This document shows, piece by piece, positions 29,809 to 39,821 of a stretch of DNA of 64,000 nt. Source of the DNA: Streptomyces violaceusniger (GTDB lineage: Bacteria; Actinomycetota; Actinomycetes; Streptomycetales; Streptomycetaceae); the NCBI GenBank assembly GCA_005405945.1, contig BJHW01000001.1:3100001-3164000 (forward strand). The letters are read 5' to 3'. The position numbers and the translations under genes were made by a program. The notes beneath the pieces are model-generated. The model saw only the letters and a list, made by a program, of their open reading frames with translations. It made no database searches and was not told the DNA's origin. How positions within the stretch are numbered: position 1 is the first letter of the stretch; the number at the start of each line of letters is the position of its first letter.

Positions 29809-30262
29809 GTTGCGTGCGCCGCCCTCGGCGGGCACGGCAGAGCAACCGGCATCGATCCGGCGGCGCGGGGGCGCACTCCCGCTCGCGAGAGCCTGCCACG
29901 AAGACTTGACATATCGTCATATGAGCTCCGTTCGAGCCTTTTTCGCACCTTCCGCACCCATCCCGCTTTTGGTTCACTCACATCGAGCGAGAGTTTCGGC
30001 ACCACGGTGACCTCGGCGCCGACCCGTTCCGTGCATGACTCGCCCTATTACGGCCGGCACCCGGGCACGAGTCCCCCTCAAGTCGCCATCACCGGTCATG
30101 CGGTCCCCGCTGAAGGCCGTGGCGTCCCAGGCCCCGAGGGTTCGTCTCCCCTTCCACCCCTCCGCGCAACGGAAGCCGGTACGGGCAACGGCGGCCACGG
30201 GCCCATCCCTCCTTCCCTCGGCACATCCGCCCAGAGCAAGACGATCGAACAGGAGAAAGCTC
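29809..30262. promoter_or_regulatory. Long leader of the IPT/TIG genes
   Basis: No gene is visible in these 454 bp. A TTGACA at 29906 overlaps the small palindrome CATAT-CGTC-ATATG (29910-29923), the only AT-rich spot. It is a candidate -35 plus operator, without a good -10. This would leave a leader of about 330 bases before the first IPT/TIG gene. Confidence 0.35.
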
Positions 30263-31044
30263 ATGCCCATCACCTCCGTCACCCCCAACCAGGGCAAGGT
30301 CGGCGACACCATCAGCATCAACGGCACCTCGCTGGGCACGACCGTCTCGGTGAACTTCGGCGGTGCCGTCGTCACCCCGGCGTCGGTCTCCAACACCCTG
30401 GTCACCTTCGTGGTTCCCACCACCGCGCCGTGCTCGGGCAAGTCTCGGTCAGCGTCAACCTGTCGAACGGAACCAGGAGCAACTCGGTGCCGTTCTTCGT
30501 CATCGTCGCGCCGACGACCACGGGGCTGGGCCAGACGTGTCTGCCCGCCGGTGGCGGCCCGCTCACGGTCTTCGGCACCGGCTTCGCGGCAGGGGGCACC
30601 GTCCACGTGGGCGCGCTCACCCCGGTCGCCTTCGCCGCAGGCGGCAGCAACACCCAGGTCACCGTCACCGCTCCGGCCCACACCCCGGCCGGCTGCTTCG
30701 ACACCCAGCAGGTCACGGTCACCACCGTAGGCGGCACGGGTACCGCGGGCACCACCCAAGTCGACTACTACAACGCGCCGAGTCTGGCCACCGCCACCCT
30801 GACCCCCGCCACGGGCCCGGCGGGGACCGAGACCACCATCTCCGACGCCACCTGCCTCATCGGCATCACCGACGTGACGTTCACCGACTCGGCGGCCACC
30901 GCCTTCACCGGCCTGCCCTTCACCCCCATCGACGCCACCTCCATCGTCACCGCGGTGCCCGCCGCGGCGGCCGCGGGCGCCGGAGCCTTCACGATCACCA
31001 CCTGTGGTGGCACATCCGGCCCGGCCACCTTCACCGTCACCTGA
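30263..31044 (+). CDS. IPT/TIG-domain protein 1 (one frame break)
   Basis: This 260-residue protein is made of three immunoglobulin-like IPT/TIG units. It begins MPITSVTPNQGKVGDTISING, then has a central unit with two cysteines (TCLPAGGGPLTVFGTGF) and a third unit with SDATCLIGITDVTF. It has no signal peptide or membrane helix, so how it leaves the cell, if it does, is unclear. AGGAG lies 7 bases before the ATG. A missing base near 30441 (GGCAAG/GTC) breaks the frame. It forms a pair with the larger IPT/TIG gene 150 bp downstream. IPT/TIG domains are usually binding modules; no ligand can be inferred. Confidence 0.8.
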
Positions 31045-31195
31045 TCCACCGACCGTGGGCGGGCACGCCCCGCACGGTCATCCCCCGGGTCAGCACCCCG
31101 GATGGCACACGGTGATTTCCGATCCCCGTGCCCTGGCCGACGTCCCGCCGGTCAGGGCACGGCCGTCCGCACGGCTCAAGAAGGAGAAGGGCATC

Positions 31196-32705
31196 ATGGC
31201 CCCCGTAGTGACCAGCGTCAGCCCCACCCAAGGCAATCCGGCCGGGGCACCCCTGTCACGATCAACGGTTCCGGCTTCACCGGTGCCACCGTGGTCAGGT
31301 TCGGCCCGAATCTCGCCACCAATGTGGTCGTCGTGAGCAACACACAGATCACGGCGAGGACTCCGCCGGGGAGCGGCACGGCCAAGGTCACGGTCACGGG
31401 TCCGACGGGAACCAGCACTCAGAACGTGTTCTTCACCTATACGACGGTCGCGGCTCCGGTGCTCACCGCGCTCAGCCCGACCTCGGGACCCACCGGCGGC
31501 GGCAATACGGTCACCCTCACCGGCACCAACCTCACCGGCGCCACCCAAGTCCTCTTCGGCGCCACCCCCGCCATCATCCTCACCAACACCCCCACCCAAA
31601 TCACCGTCAACGCCCCCGCGGGCACCGGCACCGTCAATATCACCGCCACCACCCCAGGCGGCACCAGCAACCCACTCCCCTACACCTACACCACCGTCTC
31701 CGCCCCACCCTCACCAACCTCAACCCCACCTCAGGCCCCACCTCCGGCGGAAACACCGTCACCCTCACCGGCACCAACCTCACCGGCGCCACCCAAGTCC
31801 TCTTCGGCGCCACCCCCGCCACCATCCTCACCAACACCCCCACCCAAATCACCGTCAACGCCCCCGCGGGCACCGGCACCGTCAATATCACCGCCACCAC
31901 CCCAGGCGGCACCAGCAACCCACTCCCCTACACCTACACCACCGTCTCCGCCCCCACCCTCACCAACCTCAACCCCACCTCAGGCCCCACCTCCGGCGGA
32001 AACACCGTCACCCTCACCGGCACCAACCTCACCGGCGCCACCCAAGTCCTCTTCGGCGCCACCCCCGCCACCATCCTCACCAACACCCCCACCCAAATCA
32101 CCGTCAACGCCCCCGCGGGGCCGCCCTCGGTGGTGAATGTGACCGTCACCACGCCGGGGGGCATCAGCAATCCGCTGTCGTACATCTATGTCGCCGCACC
32201 GGTCGTCACCGGCGTGACCCCGCAGTTCGGTCCGGACACCGGTGGTACCTCCGTCACCATCACCGGCAGCGGCCTGGCGCTGGCCAACGCCGTCCACTTC
32301 GGCCCCAACCTCGCCGCCGGCTTCACCGTGGTCTCCGACAATCAGCTGACGGCGACCGCCCCTCCCGGGACCGGCACGGTCGTGGTCACCGTGACCACAC
32401 CGGGCGGCACCAGCACCTTGGGCCCGGGGAGCCCGTACTACACCTATCTCGGCGCTCCGGTGATCAATTCGCTCATCCCGGACGAGGGTTCGTCACTGGG
32501 CGGCGACTCCGTCACGATCAACGGCTCCAACCTCACCTACACCGACTCCGTGACCTTCGGAGGCGTCCCGGCCTCCTTCAGCGTGCTCTCGGACACCGTG
32601 GCCGTGGCGACGACTCCGGCCCATGCGGCCGGAACCGTCAACGTTCAGCTCCACACCCCCGGGGGCAACAGCAACACCCTCCCCTTCATCTACGATCCGG
32701 CCTGA
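31196..32705 (+). CDS. IPT/TIG-repeat protein 2 (two frame breaks)
   Basis: This protein of about 503 residues has six consecutive IPT/TIG units of roughly 83 residues each, with the recurring pattern GGGNTVTLTGTNLTGATQV, VNAPAGTGTV and TTPGGTSNPLPYTY. It has no signal peptide, anchor or enzymatic domain. AAGGAG precedes the ATG at 31196. Frame breaks are one G missing at 31244-31247 and one C missing at 31703-31706. The second is proven internally, because the next repeat copy has five C's (31951-31955) where this copy has four. Units 2-4 are nearly identical in DNA. The gene is convergent with the helicase and probably co-transcribed with the first IPT/TIG gene. Confidence 0.82.
31500..32118 (+). 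repeat. Near-identical 249-bp tandem repeats inside the IPT/TIG gene
   Basis: Units start at ACC-ACC-GTC at 31690 and 31938, and at the diverged copy ACG-ACG-GTC at 31441. The period is 249 bp (83 codons), with 248 in the copy missing one base. Copies two and three are essentially identical. The stretch is extremely C-rich and G-poor on the plus strand, unlike its neighbours. Confidence 0.9.
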
Positions 32706-32734
32706 GGCCACCGCGGTGGGCGGCGGGCTGGGCC

Positions 32735-35554
32735 TCAGCCGACCGAGGAGTACGCCACGACCCCGCGCAGCAGCCCGTCGACCGCGCGGCGGGCGCTGCG
32801 GGCCACGGTGCCCTCGGGGCCGCGGCGGCGATCTGGCCGAGCACATCGATCAGTTGCTTGGTCCAGCGCACGAAGTCACCGGCGGGCATGTCGATTTCGC
32901 GCAGCACCTCGTCGAGCCCGTGGCCGGAGGCCCAGCGGTAGGCGGCCCAGGCGAAGCCCAGGTCCGGCTCGCGCTGGCCGACGCCCTCCGCCTGGTTGAT
33001 CTTGTGCTCCTCCTCCAGGGCGTCCAGCCGGCCCCATATCCGGACCATCTCGCCGAGCGCGTCCTTGGCCCGGCCCGTGGGCAGCTTGGGCGGCAGCGCG
33101 TCATCGGCCGTCCGCGCCTCGTAGACCAGCGCGGAGGCGCAGGCCGCGAGCTCGGCGGGGGCAGCCCCTCCCAGACGCCCTCGCGCAGGCACTCGCTGGC
33201 CAGCAGGTCCAGCTCGCCGTACAGCCGCGCCAGCCGTCTGCCCTCGTCCGTGACCTCGTCGCCGCGCAGATAGCCGAGCTCGCTCAGCAGGGAGCAGATC
33301 CGGTCGAAGGTGCGGGCGATGGTGTTCGTACGGCCCTCGATGCGCCGCTCCAGCTGCCGGGTGTCGCGCAGCAGCCGGTGGTAGCGCTCGCCCCAGCGGG
33401 CGTGGTCCTCGCGGTCGCTGCAGCCGTGGCAGGGGTGGGCGCGGATGGCCGCGCGCAGCCGGCTGATCTCGGTGTCGTCGGCGGCGGGCGAGCGCTCCTT
33501 GCGGTGGCGCCGCACATCGTGGTGGCCGGCCTTGGTGCGCAGCGCGGAGGCCAGATCGCGGCGCGACTGGGGGCTGCGCGGATTGAACGACTTGGGGATC
33601 CGCATCCGGTCCAGCGGCTCGACCGGGACCGGGAAGTCGATCGACGCCAGCCGCTTGACCTGCCGCTCGGCGGTGAGCACCAGGGGCCGCGGCCCGTCGT
33701 GGTACTCCATGCCGCGGTGGCCGCCCACCCGCCCGGCGGGCAGCCCGGGGTCCAGCACCAGGGCGAGCCCGGCGAACTTGCCGGTGGGCACGTGGATGAC
33801 ATCGCCGGGGCGGAGCTTCTCCAGGGCGACCGCGGCGGCCGCGCGCCGCTGGGCCGCGCCCTGCCGGGCCAGCTCGGTCTCGCGGTCCTTGAGCTCGCGG
33901 CGCAGCCGCGCGTACTCGTCGAAGTCGCCGAGGTGGCAGGTCATGGAGGCGCGGTAGCCCTCCAGGCCCTCCTCGTTGCGCTGCACCTGGCGGGAGATCC
34001 CGACGACCGCCTTGTCGGCCTGGAACTGTGCGAAGGAGGTCTCCAGCAGCTCGCGCGAGCGGTGCCGCCCGAACTGGGAGACCAGGTTGACCGCCATGTT
34101 GTACGACGGTTTGAAGGAGGAGCGCAGCGGATACGTACGGGTGCCGGCCAGCCCGGCGAGCGCCGCTGGGTCCATGGTGCGCTGCCACAGCACCACCGCA
34201 TGGCCCTCGACGTCGATACCGCGCCGCCCGGCGCGGCCGGTCAACTGGGTGTACTCACCGGGGGTGATGTCGACGTGCTGCTCGCCGTTCCACTTGACGA
34301 GCTTCTCCAACACCACCGAGCGGGCGGGCATGTTGATGCCCAGGGCGAGGGTCTCGGTGGCGAAGACCGCCTTGACCAGGCCGCGGACGAAGAGCTCCTC
34401 GACCACTTCCTTGAAGGTGGGGAGCATTCCGGCGTGGTGGGCCGCGATGCCCCGCTCCAGGCCCTCCAGCCATTCGAAGTACCCCAGCACATGGAGGTCT
34501 TCGTCGGGGATCCCGGCGGTGCGCTCCTCGACGATGGACCGCACCTGGGAGCGCGCCGACTCGTCGTTGAGCCGCAGCCCCGCGTGGAGGCACTGCTGGA
34601 CGGCGGCCTCGCAGCCGGCCCGGCTGAAGATGAAGGTGATGGCCGGAAGCAGCCCCTCGGCATCGAGCCGGTCGATCACCTCGGGGCGGCCGGGGGTCCA
34701 GATCCGGCTGCGCTGGCGGCGCTCGCGCTCCCGGTCGGCCTCGCGCATGTTGCGGCCGCGGCGCTTGTCGCGGCCGAAGGAGGGCGGCTGTTCTCCATCC
34801 GGGCCAGCCGGACCAGATCGGGGTTGACCTCGCGGCGTCCGCTCTGGTCACCGTCCTGGCCGCTCTTCTCCTCGAACAGGTCGTACATCCGGCGCCCGGC
34901 CAGCACGTGCTGCCACAGCGGCACCGGACGGTGCTCGGAGACGATGACCTCGGTGTCGCCCCGGACGGTGTCCAGCCAGTCACCGAACTCCTCGGCGTTG
35001 GAGACGGTCGCGGAGAGTGACACCAGCGTCACCGACTCGGGGAGGTGGATGATGACCTCCTCCCACACCGCGCCCCGGAACCGGTCGGAGAGGTAGTGGA
35101 CCTCGTCCATCACCACATAGCCGAGGCCGAGCAGCGACTGGGAACCGGCATAGAGCATGTTCCGCAGCACCTCGGTGGTCATCACGACCACCGGGGCCTC
35201 GGAATTGACGCTGTTGTCCCCGGTGAGCAGGCCGACCTGGTCGGCGCCGTAGCGCTTCACCAGGTCGGTGTACTTCTGGTTCGACAGCGCCTTGATGGGC
35301 GTGGTGTAGAAGCACTTGCGGCCCTGGGTCAGCGCCAGGTGGACGGCGAACTCGCCCACGATGGTCTTGCCCGAGCCGGTGGGAGCGGCGACCAGCACAC
35401 CCTTGCCGCTCTCCAGGGCCTTGCACGCCTCGATCTGGAACGGGTCCAGCTCGAAGTCGTACATCTCTCGGAAGGGGGCCAGCGCGGTGGCCTGCTCGGC
35501 GGCCCGGACGCGGGACGCCGCGTAGCGCTCGGCGGGAGATAGCTCGTCGGTCAT
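32735..35554 (-). CDS. helY: DEAD/DEAH-box RNA helicase, Ski2/Mtr4-like HelY (three frame breaks)
   Basis: This superfamily 2 helicase of about 940 residues is homologous to mycobacterial HelY, which sits at the same place beside tatC. Motif I is AAPTGSGKT near residue 55, motif II MDEVHYLSD near 150, motif III LSATVSN, and motif VI QLTGRAGRRGID. The C-terminal half has the Ski2-family extension (KPSYNMAVNLV) and DSHCT-like helices. It probably acts in RNA processing or decay; the precise role is unknown. One-base deletions lie at the G runs 34782-34784 and 33157-33161 and at 32818-32822. The corrected C-terminus ends GVVAYSSVG. The ATG at 35554 is the first credible start. Confidence 0.88.
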
Positions 35555-35741
35555 CGTATCTACGAGCCTACCGGCCACCTCCGACAGCGCACGCGATCTT
35601 TATCGGGGCTTTGTTCGGCCCGCCGGACCGGTCCGCCCGCCGAGCCGCCCACCGGGCTGTCCGATGGGCGGCCGCGGGTGGGCGGGCATGACCGGGTACG
35701 GCCGGATATGACCGGATGCGGCGGCGTGCCGCCGGGTGCGG

Positions 35742-36713
35742 CTACGTGACGTCGTCGTAGCCGTTGCGCCGGGCGGGGCCGGAGTCGTCCCCGTCGGTGA
35801 GCTCCGGCGTGGCGCTGGGCGCGGCCACGGCCTCGGGGGTCAGGTCCAGCTGGGACGCCTCGTCGTCGCTCAGGCCGAAGTCCGGGTCGGCGGCCCGGCG
35901 ACGCGCCTTGCGCCGGTCGTTGACCAGGGCGACGCCGACGGCGCCGAAGTAGAGCACGACGACCGGCCCGGCCAGGGCGAACATGCCGATCGGGTCGGTA
36001 CTTGGCGTGGCGATGGCGCCGAAGACCGTGATGCCCATGATCATGGCGCGCCACCAGCCGAGCATCCGGCGTCCGCTGAGGATGCCGGTGAAGTTCAGCA
36101 GGATCAGCAGCAGTGGAAGCTCGAAGGCGAGCCCGAAGACGACGACCATCCGGGCCAGCAGATCGAGGAAGTCGTCCAGTGGGAGGAGGTTGTTGGCCCC
36201 CTCCGGGGTGAAGCCGATGAGGACCTTGGCGCTGGTCGGCAGGATCAGGTACGCGAAGTACGCGCCGCCGACGAAGAGCGGTACGCCCAGCCCGACGAAG
36301 AACAGGCCGTACTTCTTCTCGTTGCGGTGCAGCCCGGGCGCGAGGAAGGCCCACAGCTGGTAAAGCCAGATCGGGGTGGCCACCACCAACCCGGTCGTGA
36401 AGGAGACCTTCAGCATGATCGTGAACGGCGACAGCAGACCGTTCACGGTGAAGTAGGCGCAGTCGTGGCCCTTGCCCCCCTCGCCCCCCTTGCCCGTGAG
36501 GTCGGAGAACGAGACCCCGCCACAGCCGACGGCGTCGAGCACCGGCCGCATCAGGAACTTCGCGATGTCCATGTAGTAGAACATCGCGATGATCGTGACC
36601 ACACAGATCGCCAGGACCGATTTGAGCAGCCGGTTGCGCAGCTCACGCAGGTGCTCGGAGAGGGGCATCCGCCCCTCGGGGTCCTTCTCCTTTTTGCGGG
36701 CAGACTTGAGCAA
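35742..36713 (-). CDS. tatC: Sec-independent protein translocase subunit TatC
   Basis: TatC is the twin-arginine signal receptor of the Tat translocase. The 323-residue protein has six membrane helices and the conserved N-terminal motif MPLSEHLRELRNRLLKS. A long first periplasmic loop with two cysteines and the FTPEGANNLLPLDDFLDLL region follow, and after helix 6 there is an acidic, Ala-rich cytoplasmic tail of about 60 residues. It lies 62 bp downstream of tatA on the same strand. It would export the Tat-signal amidohydrolase at 17093-20605, among others. Confidence 0.97.
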   Translation of the reverse strand: MLKSARKKEKDPEGRMPLSEHLRELRNRLLKSVLAICVVTIIAMFYYMDIAKFLMRPVLDAVGCGGVSFSDLTGKGGEGGKGHDCAYFTVNGLLSPFTIMLKVSFTTGLVVATPIWLYQLWAFLAPGLHRNEKKYGLFFVGLGVPLFVGGAYFAYLILPTSAKVLIGFTPEGANNLLPLDDFLDLLARMVVVFGLAFELPLLLILLNFTGILSGRRMLGWWRAMIMGITVFGAIATPSTDPIGMFALAGPVVVLYFGAVGVALVNDRRKARRRAADPDFGLSDDEASQLDLTPEAVAAPSATPELTDGDDSGPARRNGYDDVT

Positions 36714-36775
36714 CCCACGTCCTCATCTCGTGCGTCCGGTGGCGGCCCTTCGTGCCGCCTTCAAGTGGCCCTGGG

Positions 36776-37066
36776 TCAGCGCTTGGTGGTGTCGCTCGGC
36801 TCCGACACCGGGCGCGAGCTGGTCACGTCTCCGGGCGCGGCCTGGATGGTGCGGTGAGTGGCGTCGTCCTGACCGGGGTTCGGCGGGTCGGCCGGGGCAC
36901 TCTGCTGCTGGCCATCCGCCTTCATGGCCTTCGCCTCGCTCTTGAGGATCCGGGCCGACTTGCCCAGCGAGCGCGCCATGTCCGGAAGCTTCTTGGCACC
37001 GAACAGCAGCAGCACGACGACAAGGATGAGGAGAATCTCGGGAACGCCGATCTTTCCGAACAGCAT
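36776..37066 (-). CDS. tatA: Sec-independent protein translocase subunit TatA
   Basis: This 96-residue pore-forming subunit has one N-terminal membrane helix ([18 protein letters not shown]), the hinge [14 protein letters not shown] and an amphipathic helix. It ends in a polar, disordered tail rich in Gln, Pro and Ser. It forms an operon with tatC. The gene order pafB, pafC, tatA, tatC is conserved in actinobacteria. About 225 bp without genes precede it and probably contain its promoter. Confidence 0.96.
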   Translation of the reverse strand: MLFGKIGVPEILLILVVVLLLFGAKKLPDMARSLGKSARILKSEAKAMKADGQQQSAPADPPNPGQDDATHRTIQAAPGDVTSSRPVSEPSDTTKR

Positions 37067-37291
37067 AAGCGTCTACCTTCTCACCGAGGCGGCTGGGGTG
37101 GGGCTGCCCGACCGGTCGGACAGGTGTCCGGCAGCCGTGCTGTCAGCGATCGTAGCGCGCGGGGGTAAACCGTAAGCAATCCCCGTGCGGACTCCGGGTT
37201 GCGGCCCTCCGCCTCGATTCCGGGGCCACGAAATGTCAGCGTACCCCGCTTGGCCGTGGGACAGCAGGGCGCCCATCAGCGGCGACCCGCG

Positions 37292-37495
37292 TCACCGCCG
37301 ACGCAGCGCGTCGACCTGTGACCCCAGTGGAGCCGAGGCCCGCTCCAGGTCCTCCGCGGCCCGGGTGATCCGCCGCGAGCTGTCCGACACCTGCCGGGCC
37401 AGCCTGCGGACCTCCGCGTAGACCCGCGCCGAGAGCACGGCGAGGACGGCGATTCCGCAGAAGGCGAGGGCGAGGGCGAGCATCGGCCAGAGCAT
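37292..37495 (-). CDS. Small single-pass membrane protein
   Basis: This is a 67-residue protein with one N-terminal membrane helix (MLALALAFCGIAVLAVLSA) and a charged, heptad-like cytoplasmic helix (EVRRLARQVSDSSRRI). It resembles small DUF948-like proteins. The start chosen is the ATG at 37495, which directly precedes the hydrophobic segment; upstream in-frame codons look non-coding. It lies between the zinc-ribbon gene and tatA on the same strand. Its function is unknown. Confidence 0.65.
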   Translation of the reverse strand: MLWPMLALALAFCGIAVLAVLSARVYAEVRRLARQVSDSSRRITRAAEDLERASAPLGSQVDALRRR

Positions 37496-37505
37496 GCGGC
37501 AGAGC

Positions 37506-37721
37506 CTAGACGGTGGAGTGCAGTCGCAGCGTACGCACCCCGCCACCGGTGAGCAGCTCCACGATCCGCTCCCCCGCCGGTTTGCGCACCGCGCTCCCGC
37601 AGTCGGGGCAGGTGAAGGAGTAGAAGGTGGTGCGGTCGCTGGCCCCGATGGCCAGCCGCAGGGCGCCCGCGGTCAGCTCGAACCGGCCGCGGCACTCCGG
37701 ACAGGCTGCCTTGAAGACCAC
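37506..37721 (-). CDS. Small zinc-ribbon protein
   Basis: This protein of about 71 residues has two CxxC knuckles (AACPECRGRFEL and TCPDCGSAVRKP) that should bind one zinc ion, followed by a short alpha/beta tail ending RTLRLHSTV. The GTG at 37721 has GGGAG about 10 bases upstream; a GTG 24 bases earlier is possible. It lies 40 bp after pafC and 10 bp before the next small gene, so it is probably part of the same transcript. Its role is unknown. Confidence 0.72.
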   Translation of the reverse strand: MVFKAACPECRGRFELTAGALRLAIGASDRTTFYSFTCPDCGSAVRKPAGERIVELLTGGGVRTLRLHSTV

Positions 37722-37761
37722 CGACGTGGCACTCCCCCGTGCGGTCACTGTGTGCGTCCCT

Positions 37762-38721
37762 TCACTCACCGTACGCCACGAGCGCCTGCCGCGCCGCGTC
37801 CCGAGCACTGTCCGCCAGCTCCTGCGGCGAGACGATCCTGCCGTCCCGGCCCAGCCGCAGCGCCAGGCGCCGCAGCGAGCCGGGGTCGGGCGCGCGCAGC
37901 GTGATCCGCAAGCCCCCGTCGGGCAGCTCGTCGGCGCTGTCATGCGGGTAGTACTCGGCGACCCAGCGCCCGCCGGGTCCGACCTCGACGACCACCTCGG
38001 GGTCCTCGGCGCCGGTCTGCACCAGCGCGGAGGACAGCTCCGACAGGTCGCGCAGCTCGATCGGGGGCGGATCGGACGCGTCGTCCAGCAGCTTGATCTC
38101 CACGACCCGGTCCAGCCGGAAGGTCCGCCGCGCCTCGGAGAGGCGGCACCAGGCCTCCATGTAGGTGCGGCCGACGGCGAAGAGCCGGATCGGGTCGACC
38201 TCGCGCTCGGTGATCTCGTCACGGGCGGGTGAGTAGTAGCGCAGCCACAGCCTGCGGCGCTCGGAGATGGCGCGGTCGACGTCGGCGAAGACCCCGCCCT
38301 CCGACTCGAAGATCACCGATAGCCGGGAGCTGGCGCCCGCCGCCTCACCCGCCGCGGCCTCCAGCTTGGCGGTGGCCCGCAGCAGCGCGTCCCGGTCGCC
38401 CTCGCGCAGCCCGGGGAGGGTCGCGACGGCGCGGGCGGCGACCAGCAGCGCGGTGGCCTCGTCGGCGGCCAGCCGCAGCGGCTCGGCCACGTCATCGGGG
38501 TTGTGCCACCAGATCCGCTCGCCGTCGGTGTCGATGTCCATCAGATCGCCGCCGCGGAAGCTGGTGCCGCACAGCGGCAGCACATCCAGGTCGGCGATCA
38601 GCTCGTCCTCGCTGATGCCGAAGGCCCGGGCGACGTCGGCGACGCGGGCGCCGGGGCGCTCGCGCAGATACGTCACCAGGGAGAGCATCCGCCGGGTCTG
38701 GTCAATGGCATTTCCGGCCAT
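37762..38721 (-). CDS. pafC: WYL-domain transcription regulator PafC
   Basis: PafC forms the PafBC heterodimer that activates most DNA-damage-response genes in actinobacteria independently of LexA/RecA. The 319-residue protein has an N-terminal winged helix (VADVARAFGISEDELIADLD), a central WYL domain (ISERRRLWLRYYSPAR, FAVGRTYMEAWCR) and a C-terminal WCX extension. It follows pafB by 20 bp on the same strand. WYL domains sense nucleic acid ligands. Confidence 0.93.
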   Translation of the reverse strand: MAGNAIDQTRRMLSLVTYLRERPGARVADVARAFGISEDELIADLDVLPLCGTSFRGGDLMDIDTDGERIWWHNPDDVAEPLRLAADEATALLVAARAVATLPGLREGDRDALLRATAKLEAAAGEAAGASSRLSVIFESEGGVFADVDRAISERRRLWLRYYSPARDEITEREVDPIRLFAVGRTYMEAWCRLSEARRTFRLDRVVEIKLLDDASDPPPIELRDLSELSSALVQTGAEDPEVVVEVGPGGRWVAEYYPHDSADELPDGGLRITLRAPDPGSLRRLALRLGRDGRIVSPQELADSARDAARQALVAYGE

Positions 38722-38741
38722 GGTGAAGTCGATCCGTCCCC

Positions 38742-39707
38742 TCAGCCCTTGGCGACCGCGCGCAGCCGGTCCACGACATCCGCCCGCAGCTCCTCGGGCG
38801 CCAGTACGACCACGTCCGGGCCGAACTCCACGAGCCAGGCGTCCAGGCCGTGCCCGTAGGGAATCTCCAGCTCGTCCCAGCCGTCACCGGCCTCCCGGGT
38901 GGACAGCGCCTTCGCCCGCAGCGGATAGCCGTGGCCGGAGCGCAGCCGGATCCGGGCGGTGCCGTTGGCGGTCTCGCCCGCCCAGCTCTCCACGGTCTCC
39001 CGGACGGTGACGTGGTCGGGCACCTGGGCGGTGAACGCGCCGGACCGCAGCCGGACCCGGCCGGTGATCCGGGAGAGCCGGAAGACCCGCTCGGCGGCGC
39101 GCTCGCGGTCCCATCCGGCGAGGTACCAGTGACCGCGCCAGCACTCCAGGGTCCAGGGCTCGACCTGCCGCTGCTCGGGGCGCGCGGCGTTCGCCTTGCG
39201 GTAGTCGAAGACGACGGGGCGGCGGTCGCGGCAGGCGAGCATCAGCGGCTCGAAGGCGGCCTCATGGACCGGGATGCGCGGTTCCAGCGCGCTGTGCCCG
39301 GGCGTGTCGTACGGGTCCTCGGCGACCGGCATCCCGGCGGCGCGCAGCTTCTGCAGCGCGCCGCTGGCGGCGCCCGCGAGCCGGGCCTGCTGCCAGACCT
39401 TGGCGGCGAGGCCGAGGGCGGCGGCCTCCTCGGCGTCGAGGGTGATCGGCGGGAGGCGGTTGCTGTCCCGGCGGGCGAGATAGCCGATCTCGCCGTCGAG
39501 GCCCTCCACCGTCTCGATGATCAGGCCGAGTTCGCGCAGGTCGTCCTTGTCGCGTTCGAACATGCGGTTGAACGCGTCGTCGTTGGCCGTGTCGGTCTGG
39601 AGGTACGCCTCTATGGAGCCCCGCAACTCCCGTTTGGTCAGCGGACGCCGCGTTCCCAGCAGGCACAGGGCCAGGTTCATCAGCCGCTCGGCCTTGGCAA
39701 TCGCCAT
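38742..39707 (-). CDS. pafB: WYL-domain transcription regulator PafB
   Basis: This is the partner of PafC, 321 residues. It has an N-terminal winged helix (KAERLMNLALCLLGTRRPLT), a WYL domain (ACRDRRPVVFDYRKAN, ECWRGHWYLAGWDRERAAER) and a WCX tail. The locus name comes from its linkage to pafA (proteasome accessory factor), but the known role is DNA-damage transcription control. It is the first gene of pafB-pafC-zinc ribbon-tatAC. A hairpin at 39770-39805 separates it from the upstream FKBP gene. Confidence 0.93.
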   Translation of the reverse strand: MAIAKAERLMNLALCLLGTRRPLTKRELRGSIEAYLQTDTANDDAFNRMFERDKDDLRELGLIIETVEGLDGEIGYLARRDSNRLPPITLDAEEAAALGLAAKVWQQARLAGAASGALQKLRAAGMPVAEDPYDTPGHSALEPRIPVHEAAFEPLMLACRDRRPVVFDYRKANAARPEQRQVEPWTLECWRGHWYLAGWDRERAAERVFRLSRITGRVRLRSGAFTAQVPDHVTVRETVESWAGETANGTARIRLRSGHGYPLRAKALSTREAGDGWDELEIPYGHGLDAWLVEFGPDVVVLAPEELRADVVDRLRAVAKG

Positions 39708-39769
39708 CGACGCCCTTTCTTCGTGACCTTACGCACGTGACCGTACCGCTACGGGGACGCGCGGCAAAA

Positions 39770-39805
39770 GCCGAGGGCCCCTGCTCATCGGCAGGAGCCC
39801 TCGGC
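39770..39805 (-). terminator. Hairpin downstream of the FKBP gene
   Basis: A 15-bp inverted repeat with one mismatch (GCCGAGGGCCCCTGC / GCAGGAGCCCTCGGC, loop TCATCG) lies 17 bp after the FKBP stop codon and upstream of pafB. Confidence 0.75.
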
Positions 39806-39821
39806 GCGACGGAGGGCCGTC

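Noticed and set aside
29686..30260. An N-terminal extension of the first IPT/TIG protein reaching back to about 29686
   Set aside because: The upstream frame crosses a terminator hairpin and repeats with no protein-like composition. The ATG at 30263 has a good AGGAG site.
31102..32136. A proline/serine-rich protein (PPSPTSTPPQ type) in the IPT/TIG region
   Set aside because: It arises from the C-rich repeats read out of frame after a one-base deletion. The adjacent frame gives a proper IPT/TIG fold.
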